Part shown: positions 13,345-20,383 of the stretch, in pieces | How positions within the stretch are numbered: position 1 is the first letter of the stretch | Layout: every line of letters begins with the position of its first letter | Program-made: the position numbers and the translations under genes | Assembly: GCA_964649815.1 (NCBI GenBank) | Contig: CAZYQC010000058.1 | Span: forward strand, 1 to 20,677 | Direction: 5' to 3' | Length of the DNA stretch: 20,677 nt | Origin: G013214665 sp964649815 | GTDB taxonomy: Bacteria; Pseudomonadota; Alphaproteobacteria; Rhodobacterales; Rhodobacteraceae | Notes under the pieces: model-generated | The model's input: only the letters and a program-made list of their open reading frames with translations | Database searches by the model: none | Told to the model about the DNA's origin: nothing

Positions 13345-16300
13345 TTAAACCGAGCGGCGGCGCGCACGCCCGCGTCCACCACCATCAGAGGAGGAGAAGC
13401 GGGACACCACGCCACGTTCGGCTTGGATCTCTTGTTCTTTCTGAACAACCAAAATGATGGGCCAGCCAGTTGGCAAACGGCCACTGGACAGCGGGTACGT
13501 CGCCAGAACGGATGTGCCGTTCACGACGTCAAAGTGCGATACCACATCGGCATCGGCATGTTGGATCAAGCTGACGGCCTGGAAGCGATCCTCGACCACC
13601 TGAGAGCCCTCGGCGCTCAGCCACTTGGTCAGGTTTTCGTCGTTCGCAGCCACTGCGATCGGTGCAATTTTCTCTTCGCGCGGTTCATCTTGTGCCTGCT
13701 CGCCGTCTTCGCCTTCGGCCTCTGCTGCTGGCTTGGGCTGGGCGTTGGCATTGTCTTCGGTGAAGATCAAATCGGCACAACCTTCGAACCAGTCACTCAC
13801 CAGCTTGCCTGCGGATGTTGCGCGCGCACTGGCGTCGCGTTCAGCGGTGGTGATTTCGACGATCGAGACTTCGCAATTGTCGAGCTCACCGCGCTGCAGC
13901 AGGTCGCTGATCAACGAGCGGCCATCGGCCGAGATCCAGTTCAACGCCGAAGATTGACCGACCACACCGCGGCCTTTTGCGATTTGTAGCGCGCTCACGC
14001 GGCTGAGTTCAAAGTCGACAGGTTCATCATTCCTGCGCGACTTCTCGACCAGACGGCTGAGCGCGGCTTCACCAGGCGCGCAGGTTTCGACAACCTCCAC
14101 CTCGGGCAGCAACTGTGTGAATTCGCGGGTGCTGACTTCGTCGGACTGAAGCGTCGGAATTGGAATGACGTTCTCACCCTCCACAAGGGGGAGGTCGACG
14201 AAGAACTCGGTGCCGATCTCTTCTTCGGAGACGAAATCGATATGGCCTTTGTGCGCCTCGACAATGAGCTTCACAATGGAAAGGCCGAGGCCCGTACCGC
14301 CTTTGGAACGCGTGTCAGAGCTGTCTGCCTGCGTGAACTTGTCGAAGATCGTCGCCTGAGCGGCCTGCGGGATGCCGCTGCCGAAATCGCGAATGGTGAT
14401 CCGGTGACGGCCCTCAACTTGCTTGAGCGAGACCAAGATTTCGGACCCCTTGGGCGAGAATTTCGCAGCGTTGGACATCAAGTTGTCCATCACCTGCCCC
14501 AAGCGCGTCTTGTCGCCATAGGTCAGGAATTCTGTTTCTTCTTCTTCCGACGGCAAACGGCGGAGCGTGACGCCGAACTTGTCGGCGTAGAACTGGTTTG
14601 TCTCAAGTGAGTCTTTGATCAGTTCTTCAAGATCAAACGGCTGCATCTTGAAATCCATCTTGCCTGCCTCGATTTTCTCGAGGTCCAAGATGTCGTTGAT
14701 CAGCATCACCAGACGGTCGCAGTTCGAGCTCGCCATTTGGACAACGTTCGACATTTTGTCGGGCATCTCGCCAACGGCGCCGGACAAGGCCAAGCCGAGC
14801 GCGCCCTTCATCGACGTCAATGGCGTGCGCAGCTCGTGGCTGACTGTGGCGATGAATTCATTCTTCGCCTTTTCGATCTCTTTGCGCTCGGACACATCGC
14901 GGTAGATGGCGATGAGGCGCGCTTCGTCTTGCTCGGGCTGAGCGAATTCGAGGCTGATCTCATAGGTCGCGCCGTCCTCGCCGTCTTCTTCCCAGGTGAC
15001 ACGGCGTTGCGGTCCTTCGATCACCGCTTCGCTGCGCAACCGGAACTGTTCAAGCTGTTCGGCGGAGAAAATTTCCTTGGCGGTGTAGTCCTTGAGACTG
15101 TCACCGGATACGCGGTCTGCGAACATGGCTTCCGCCGCCGCATTCGCGTGCATTACTTTCAAAGCGTTCGGGCTAAGAACCAGGACCTGATCCTGGATTA
15201 ATTCTAGCGTATTATTGAACCGCTTCTCCGATACACCCGCTCGGGTTTTTGTTACATCAGAAGCCACAATAGCGATCTCACTTAACTCATTACTCATACT
15301 TGTCACAGGCACAAACGTACATTGCACCCACGCCTTTTGATCATCTTTCTTCGTCAGCTGTAACGGCCCTTGCCATGTCACACCTGACTCCATTGCGAGT
15401 TGTATTTCCCCTGCCAACATGTCCTGGTCGGAACTCCCTAATATGTCAATCAAGGGGCTTCCCAACAACTCACCCTTAGATCTTTCTACTGCTGCGACAA
15501 ATCGATCATTAACATGTGAAATGCGTCCATTTTTTGTTAACATACAGAAGACAGTGTGTTCTTCTATCGCGCTACGGTAGAATTGCTTTGATCTGACCTC
15601 GGATTTCAGGATGGCTTTGTTATTTTCTGCAATTCGGATGTTTCTGCGGGTTTCAAAAATCAGGAATAAGATTGATCCCAAAATAGCCAGCATGACCCCC
15701 ATAATTTGCCAAGGGTATGCTCGGAAAACGCGCATTGATGCCTGGATCAGGTATCTTTCATAGGGCCGTACCCGCAATGAGATCAGCAGTTCATGGATGC
15801 TTTGGTAGTTCTGCGGCGCTTGCCAAACCGTCCGGCCGGCCGAGATCGCCTCGGGTGTGGTGGGCGACACATCTAATAGGGCATCGATGACGAGGGCGAG
15901 AACGTTTTCGTCAACCGATGGCAGCGCGGCAAGAACCCAACTTGGGTACAGCGGCGTGCTGACCCAAAACGGGAATGCATCGAATGAGCGGCTGTTGATT
16001 GGGCGAAAGTCATCACGGCTCAAAATACCATCGTTTTCAAGACGTTCCAGGACACCTGCACGCAAGACACCAACTTCGGCAAGCCCTTGTTGAACGGCGT
16101 AAATGACCTCTCGCTCGTTGCTACCGGCAAAGAAAATCTCGGAGAATGTGTCTTCTGCGGTCAGCCGGAACTTCCGCATTTCCTGTTTAGCCAAACGCCA
16201 GCCTGTCAGCTCATTTGGGGCCGATGCCATGACCGTGCGACCATCGAGATCTTCCATAACCCGGATGTCTGAATCTGCCCTGACAAAGATCAAAGCGCCG

Positions 16301-16692
16301 GTTTGATCATAGGCCAACCCGTCCCACATATTCGCAAGCGACAAAAGCGCCCGTGCGCCTTTTTCAACTTCGGCCGTTACGAATGTTGCAGGGTCCGACA
16401 GGAAAATGTCGACCTGCCCATTTGTGATAGCGTTCATTAATGCCAGATCGGCATATGGCTCAATCTGAAACGTAAATGGAAGGTCCTGTTCAAGCGCTTC
16501 TGCATTTAGCTTTTCCAAAGTCGGCGTCCAAGACTCCAAGGCGCGTGTGACACCTTCGGCTGCGAATATGCCGACGCGTATCGTTTCTGAATTTTCAGAA
16601 TTTGCATTAGAATTGGATTCTTGGCCCAGAACAATTGAGCCAAGAAATAATGATCCTAAGACTAGGATCAAAATTGATAACGACTTTTTCAA
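13345..16692 (-). CDS. Sensor histidine kinase with periplasmic PhnD/TtrS-like domain and novel C-terminal extension
   Basis: Inner-membrane sensor kinase of 1115 residues. Seen in order: signal or anchor segment (KKSLSILILVLGSLFLGS); periplasmic substrate-binding domain of the phosphonate-binding type (about 35-300; IRVGIFAAEG, GQVDIFLSDPATFV), as in the tetrathionate sensor TtrS; TM (326-348); PAS1 (about 365-485); PAS2 (about 495-605); HisKA with FIATVSHELRTPLTS (phospho-acceptor H619); and HATPase_c with N741, D769 in DFGSGIP and GGTGLGLS. After it come about 280 residues I cannot assign, with an acidic linker (about 978-1007) and a GGGRGRARRRSV tail. No receiver domain is visible. No ATG lies near the 5' end: an in-frame TGA at 16717-16719 limits the start, and TTG at 16692 gives the signal-like N-terminus MKKSL with GGGGG upstream; TTG at 16713 is the alternative. 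It follows hpt by about 23-44 bases. Confidence 0.93.
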   Translation of the reverse strand: MKKSLSILILVLGSLFLGSIVLGQESNSNANSENSETIRVGIFAAEGVTRALESWTPTLEKLNAEALEQDLPFTFQIEPYADLALMNAITNGQVDIFLSDPATFVTAEVEKGARALLSLANMWDGLAYDQTGALIFVRADSDIRVMEDLDGRTVMASAPNELTGWRLAKQEMRKFRLTAEDTFSEIFFAGSNEREVIYAVQQGLAEVGVLRAGVLERLENDGILSRDDFRPINSRSFDAFPFWVSTPLYPSWVLAALPSVDENVLALVIDALLDVSPTTPEAISAGRTVWQAPQNYQSIHELLISLRVRPYERYLIQASMRVFRAYPWQIMGVMLAILGSILFLIFETRRNIRIAENNKAILKSEVRSKQFYRSAIEEHTVFCMLTKNGRISHVNDRFVAAVERSKGELLGSPLIDILGSSDQDMLAGEIQLAMESGVTWQGPLQLTKKDDQKAWVQCTFVPVTSMSNELSEIAIVASDVTKTRAGVSEKRFNNTLELIQDQVLVLSPNALKVMHANAAAEAMFADRVSGDSLKDYTAKEIFSAEQLEQFRLRSEAVIEGPQRRVTWEEDGEDGATYEISLEFAQPEQDEARLIAIYRDVSERKEIEKAKNEFIATVSHELRTPLTSMKGALGLALSGAVGEMPDKMSNVVQMASSNCDRLVMLINDILDLEKIEAGKMDFKMQPFDLEELIKDSLETNQFYADKFGVTLRRLPSEEEETEFLTYGDKTRLGQVMDNLMSNAAKFSPKGSEILVSLKQVEGRHRITIRDFGSGIPQAAQATIFDKFTQADSSDTRSKGGTGLGLSIVKLIVEAHKGHIDFVSEEEIGTEFFVDLPLVEGENVIPIPTLQSDEVSTREFTQLLPEVEVVETCAPGEAALSRLVEKSRRNDEPVDFELSRVSALQIAKGRGVVGQSSALNWISADGRSLISDLLQRGELDNCEVSIVEITTAERDASARATSAGKLVSDWFEGCADLIFTEDNANAQPKPAAEAEGEDGEQAQDEPREEKIAPIAVAANDENLTKWLSAEGSQVVEDRFQAVSLIQHADADVVSHFDVVNGTSVLATYPLSSGRLPTGWPIILVVQKEQEIQAERGVVSRFSSSDGGGRGRARRRSV

Positions 16693-16736
16693 CGTGGTTG
16701 CCCCCAACCGCAAAAGTCAATTATGTGGCACGCCTG

Positions 16737-17093
16737 TTACGCGGCTTCGATCCTGTCTTCGATCTCGTCCAACATGGCGGCCATCAATTCTTCCAACAAA
16801 TCGGTTTCGGGAACGTCCCCGGCCGAAAGGAGATTGTCTGCTTCTTTTTCAACCTGCGCAGCCAAGGCACCAATTCGGGGAAATCCGAAAGAACCGGCTT
16901 GGCCATGCAGCTTGTGCGCGCGTTTGCTGATTGCATGAATGGAACTGTTCAAAGCTTCAGGCTCTGAGAGGTGATCCCAAAGCTGATCGAACGCTTCGAT
17001 ATGTTCCGGCAGGGTTTGGACAAAGCGTGCTGTCAACTTTGCCATTCCCGATTGTAGCAACGCTACGCGCTGCTCGCTTTCACTTTGTGCCAT
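16737..17093 (-). CDS. Stand-alone histidine phosphotransfer (Hpt) protein
   Basis: A 118-residue Hpt-domain protein that passes phosphoryl groups between receivers. The motif RAHKLHGQAGSFGFPRIG carries phospho-acceptor H60, matching the family pattern AHxLxGxAGxxG. The rest is helical, with acidic C-terminal helices (LLEELMAAMLDEIEDRIE), as expected for a four-helix bundle. It lies just upstream of a sensor kinase without a receiver and near two receiver proteins, so it is the natural link in a split phosphorelay. The ATG at 17093 has only a weak GAG-type ribosome binding site. A perfect TTAA-N7-TTAA lies 85 bases upstream. It shows no ATPase-like region, so a ChpT-type phosphotransferase is excluded. 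Confidence 0.93.
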   Translation of the reverse strand: MAQSESEQRVALLQSGMAKLTARFVQTLPEHIEAFDQLWDHLSEPEALNSSIHAISKRAHKLHGQAGSFGFPRIGALAAQVEKEADNLLSAGDVPETDLLEELMAAMLDEIEDRIEAA

Positions 17094-17177
17094 CTGCTCA
17101 CACTTTGCCCTTGTTACTTAGGGCTTATTCTCGTCTCGCCGGTTTCCCGGCATGGCGCGCAGGGAATCAGCTTGAGA

Positions 17178-17192
17178 TTAAAGCCTGGTTAA
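17178..17192. promoter_or_regulatory. CtrA-like site (TTAA-N7-TTAA) upstream of hpt
   Basis: TTAA (17178-17181), seven bases, TTAA (17189-17192) is an exact match to the core CtrA recognition pattern. A further TTAA lies at 17197-17200. The site is 85 bases before the hpt start, in the only sizeable gap of the signalling block. It suggests that the Hpt-kinase-receiver genes have their own CtrA-controlled promoter. Confidence 0.6.
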
Positions 17193-17272
17193 ATTGTTAA
17201 GATTTCGTTTCGATTCCTCCCAAACGGTGCCTTGCTGCAACAGCCCCTTAAGGTAGGACTGCGCCTGCGCCG

Positions 17273-18253
17273 TTAGGCCGCGAAGACCGACATGAGTTTT
17301 GAACTGATTGACTTGCTCTGGCGGCTTGATGTGCCACCCGCTGCAACGACGTCGAGCTCTTCGATCGCGCGCTCTACAAAGCGCAGATCTTCGCCCCGTT
17401 CCAACATGCCTGGTGTCTCTCGGGGTCCGAGAATGATTGAGTATGTCGTTTCGACATCCTCGCACCAAACATATTCGTCGTCGTTCACAACTGCTTGCAA
17501 TTCTGAGAGAAGTTCATCCTCACCGATCAAGCGTGATCGATCACATACACAGACAAAACGACCACTGCCGACGTAAGACATAAACGCCTGGGTGCCGACG
17601 AGAGTTTCGGCAATGACCTGGGCGATGTCAGCAATGACATATTTGTATTCGTCTGGGCGCGCCCCCGCGTGAATGACTTCGAGCTCTCTTACCTTGACGC
17701 CGAAAGCAGCCATCGGGAAAGAGCGGTTCTGCAAACTGGTTTTGGTAAAGTTCTCCAAGACCGTTTGGCTCACGAAGCCGTTTACATCCTTAACCACAAC
17801 TGGATCCGAATAGCGCAACTTGTTCATGGCCACATTGTTGGCCAGAACTTCCTGACGTAACCGCGTCTCTGCCTGCAACCGATCCGCCAGGCGAACTCGG
17901 GACATGAGTTCGGTGACGTCAAAAGGCTTGGTTACGTAGTCTGTTGCACCGGCGGCGAACGCGCGATCGATGTAATCGCGCTCGTTCATAGCGGTGATCA
18001 TAATAACGGGTGTTTCGGTGTTGGTTGTGAAGGCGCGTGTGCGACGACACAGCTCAATACCGTCCATGTTCGGCATCTGAATGTCGAACATAAAGCAATC
18101 GAATGGGGTTTGTTCGTTCGAGATGATCTTGAGTGCCTGGGCACCATCCTCTGCGAACTTCACGTTGTCATAGTCATGAGCAACAAGGATTTCTTTCAGA
18201 AGCTCTCTGATCATTGGGTCGTCATCGACGACCAGGATTTTCATGCTTTTCAT
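17273..18253 (-). CDS. Response regulator with a degenerate GGDEF-like output domain
   Basis: A 326-residue response regulator. The receiver (1-122) is complete: D10-D12 acidic pocket, phospho-acceptor D57 in CFMFDIQMPNMDG, T87 and K109 in VTKPFD. After a linker helix, residues about 150-290 resemble a diguanylate cyclase fold, with AAFGVKVRELEVI, DEYKYVIADIAQVIAETL and FMSYVGSGRFVCVC. The catalytic GGDEF position reads GSGRF (229-233), so cyclase activity is not expected. It may be a phosphorylation-controlled binding partner. A longer frame to 18568 exists, but its extra 105 residues look non-coding. MKSMKILVV starts at 18253, with a second ATG at 18244; neither has a clear Shine-Dalgarno, and a TGCGG-AAA-CCGCA hairpin (18261-18273) sits just upstream. 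It is the first gene of the minus-strand signalling block. Confidence 0.9.
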   Translation of the reverse strand: MKSMKILVVDDDPMIRELLKEILVAHDYDNVKFAEDGAQALKIISNEQTPFDCFMFDIQMPNMDGIELCRRTRAFTTNTETPVIMITAMNERDYIDRAFAAGATDYVTKPFDVTELMSRVRLADRLQAETRLRQEVLANNVAMNKLRYSDPVVVKDVNGFVSQTVLENFTKTSLQNRSFPMAAFGVKVRELEVIHAGARPDEYKYVIADIAQVIAETLVGTQAFMSYVGSGRFVCVCDRSRLIGEDELLSELQAVVNDDEYVWCEDVETTYSIILGPRETPGMLERGEDLRFVERAIEELDVVAAGGTSSRQSKSISSKLMSVFAA

Positions 18254-18718
18254 GACAAACTGCGGAAACCGCACCCCAATAACGCGAAACAAAATAAGCT
18301 CTTTTGTAAGCGCCTTCTGGCGGACCGACGCAGCGAGTTTGTGACGCTTTGCATCAGGAGCATGGACATAAGGCATCAAAAATGTGGCGGGATTTGGGCC
18401 AAAAGCCAAACAATCTGGGCGAAAGGGAGGTTTTGTTTCAACAAACCTGTGACAATCGCGTGTCGGAACTGAGATCGAGCCCTGTCTCACCCTTTGAAAA
18501 ACGCTTGAAAAGAAGGGGTTTTGCGCCCACTGGGCCGTGTTTTGGCGTCTCTGCCCAAGTTCGGGCACATAACCTTAAGTGGCATTTATATCACGCAACC
18601 GAATCCGTCTCATTTTCGGCACCCGTCCCTCGCCAAACGGTCAAAATCGTTAATTTTCCTTTAACCGACCGTGGCTACTCTGACGTTGAGGCAAAAAAAA
18701 CATAAACAGGTAACGGAT
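18254..18718. other. Divergent control region of 465 bases
   Basis: It separates the minus-strand response regulator (18253) from flaF (18719). It holds the exact CtrA-like site (18650-18664), the small hairpin at 18261-18273 and an imperfect dyad AGGTTTTGTT-TC-AACAAACCT at 18428-18448. The frames crossing it have no recognisable protein features. Confidence 0.55.
18650..18664 (+). promoter_or_regulatory. CtrA-like site (TTAA-N7-TTAACC) upstream of flaF
   Basis: TTAA (18650-18653), TTTTCCT, TTAA (18661-18664) followed by CC matches the full CtrA consensus TTAA-N7-TTAAC. It ends 54 bases before the flaF start codon, a usual place for CtrA activation. flaF-flbT operons depend on the CtrA cascade in several alphaproteobacteria. 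This is the strongest regulatory site in the window. Confidence 0.7.
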
Positions 18719-19117
18719 ATGGGGCTAACCGCATACAAGCGGACGATTTCCCACACGGAATCGCCGCGACAGATCGAACGACGCATCCTGCAACAAGTTA
18801 CTGCAGAACTGGAAAAAGTTCAGAAAGAGTTCGATGAAGCTGAACAGCGCTTTGAAAAACTCCAACTTTTGGCCAATGGTGCCCGTAACTCTTTGTGGAA
18901 AAACGAAAGAATCTGGATTTCCCTCAAGATGGACTTGATGGAAAACGACAACAAACTCGACGAAAACCTACGCGCATCTCTCATATCGCTGGCTGTTTGG
19001 GTCGAAGGGCATACGCAGGCCGTGATGGCCGGCGGCAAGAACATCCGCCCATTGATCGAGGTAAACCGCAGCATCATTGATGGCTTGAGTGGTCGCGCGC
19101 TGAGCCCGGCGAGGTAG
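18719..19117 (+). CDS. flaF: Flagellar biosynthesis regulator FlaF
   Basis: FlaF (132 residues) is needed for flagellin secretion and, with FlbT, balances flagellin synthesis and export in alphaproteobacteria. The start MGLTAYKRTISHTESPRQIE matches the family N-terminus and follows AGGTAACGGA; an in-frame extension of 16 residues is not family-like. The rest is helical, with typical LLANGARNSLWKNERIW and ISLAVWVEGHTQAV. It is cytoplasmic, with no membrane segment. The stop is three bases before flbT, whose ribosome binding site GAGG lies inside the end of flaF, so translation is probably coupled. A CtrA-like site lies 54 bases upstream. Confidence 0.95.
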   Translation: MGLTAYKRTISHTESPRQIERRILQQVTAELEKVQKEFDEAEQRFEKLQLLANGARNSLWKNERIWISLKMDLMENDNKLDENLRASLISLAVWVEGHTQAVMAGGKNIRPLIEVNRSIIDGLSGRALSPAR

Positions 19118-19120
19118 ATC

Positions 19121-19540
19121 ATGGCGCTGAGGCTTACACTTAAACCGAACGAGCGTATCGTGATCAACGGCTGTGTCGTCCAAAACTCGGACCGGCGCCA
19201 AATGATCACCATCGAAAACCATGCAGACGTCGTGCGTGAGGCGGATCTTTTGAAAGAGGACGAGGCCAGGACGCCAGTTAAGGAAGTATATTTCCTTATT
19301 CAGGCCTCACTTTTGGACCGAAAGGTACGCGACAAGCTGGTCCCAGTCATTCAAAAGAAGTTGGGTCAGCTGGTGCCAGTGTTTCACGATGATATGTCCA
19401 AGCACATTTTTGATGCGGCGCATCATGTGTCGGCGGCTGACTTTTACAACGCCATGCGCGCCTTGCGGCCGGTCATGAGCTATGAGGCCGAGTTGTTTGA
19501 AATGATCAACAGCAAAGCCAAGCAATCGGCCTCGGGTTAG
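19121..19540 (+). CDS. flbT: Flagellar biosynthesis repressor FlbT
   Basis: FlbT (139 residues) acts after transcription on flagellin mRNA: in Caulobacter it associates with the flagellin leader and promotes its decay until the hook is complete, and in some other species it activates. Family features are the N-terminal LRLTLKPNERIVINGCVV, the following beta-rich half, and the helical second half with FHDDMSKHIFDAAH and ADFYNAMRALRPVMSYEAEL. It is cytoplasmic. It is the middle gene of flaF-flbT-DUF1217, with three bases to flaF and nine to the next gene. A hairpin in the flagellin leader at 5600-5618 is a possible target. Confidence 0.96.
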   Translation: MALRLTLKPNERIVINGCVVQNSDRRQMITIENHADVVREADLLKEDEARTPVKEVYFLIQASLLDRKVRDKLVPVIQKKLGQLVPVFHDDMSKHIFDAAHHVSAADFYNAMRALRPVMSYEAELFEMINSKAKQSASG

Positions 19541-19549
19541 CGTGACACG

Positions 19550-20374
19550 ATGATTTCGATCTCCGGTCTTGGCAGTGCAGTTGCTTTGAACTTGCTGGAC
19601 GCAACGCGCGACCGGCAGATTGAGTTATTGAACAACGAGCCGGTGCACAAACGCGCAGCCGAGGCTTTTGAAGCGCGGATCGCGACGATATCCACGCCGG
19701 AAGAGCTGGTCGCCGATTTCGAAGTATACAGTTTCGTCATGCGCGCGTTCGACCTGGAAGATCAGATTTTCGGCAAAGGCATGGTGCGCAAGATCCTGGA
19801 AAGCGACCCGGAAGATCCTGCATCGTTGCTCAACCGCCTGACAGACCAGCGATTTCGCGAGATGCACTTGGCTTTGGGCTTTACCACTGCCGAAGGGCCA
19901 CAAACGCCGGACTTTACGTCGCCTGACTTTGTGCAAGCCGTCAAAGATCGGTATTTCAACCAAATCTACATCAACAACAACGATGACCAGAATTCGACGG
20001 TCGGGACAGTTTTGACCTTCCGCGATAAGGCTGCTGATTTGTCGAGCTGGTTTGATGTTTTACGCAACGAAGAGCTGACCGAGTTCTTTCAAACGGCGCT
20101 GAGCATCCCCGCGGAGGTGTCCGCGCTGGACCTTGATGTCCAACAGAGGATCTTTTCCGACAAGTTCGATTTGGCCAATCTGGCCGACCCGGCAGAGCGC
20201 GAGCGTTTGATCACCCGGTATGTCGCCATCTCGGACGTGGTCAATCCGCAGGCCAATACGGCGACCAGTATTGCGGCCTCTATTTTGTCGAATGTCGGGA
20301 CAGGTGTTCAGATCATCCCGATCACGTTTGACGTGTCCACCCTGCCCTTTAGCGCGTCTCAGCTGTATCGCTGA
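19550..20374 (+). CDS. DUF1217 flagellar-cluster protein
   Basis: A 274-residue protein resembling the DUF1217 family, which occurs in flagellar clusters of Rhizobiales and Rhodobacterales; its biochemical role is not established. Seen: ISISGLGSAVALNLLDAT at the start, DFEVYSFVMRAFDLEDQIFG, a ...DPEDPASLLNRLTDQRF segment, and a long stretch of short helices with RDKAADLSSWFDVLRNEELT. No membrane segment or classical signal peptide is seen. It starts nine bases after flbT, so it belongs to the same operon. It ends nine bases from the convergent fliG stop. Confidence 0.85.
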   Translation: MISISGLGSAVALNLLDATRDRQIELLNNEPVHKRAAEAFEARIATISTPEELVADFEVYSFVMRAFDLEDQIFGKGMVRKILESDPEDPASLLNRLTDQRFREMHLALGFTTAEGPQTPDFTSPDFVQAVKDRYFNQIYINNNDDQNSTVGTVLTFRDKAADLSSWFDVLRNEELTEFFQTALSIPAEVSALDLDVQQRIFSDKFDLANLADPAERERLITRYVAISDVVNPQANTATSIAASILSNVGTGVQIIPITFDVSTLPFSASQLYR

Positions 20375-20383
20375 GAACCTGCG

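Noticed and set aside
13339..13989. Plus-strand frame of 216 codons opposite the kinase C-terminus
   Set aside because: It lies inside the kinase frame, which continues unbroken from recognised kinase domains, and has no family-like motif.
15505..15545. TTAAC motifs inside the kinase gene
   Set aside because: Spacing does not match TTAA-N7-TTAA and the location is internal to coding sequence.
18254..18568. N-terminal extension of the GSGRF response regulator (start at 18568)
   Set aside because: The extra 105 residues look like translated spacer, whereas the receiver begins right at MKILVVDDD.
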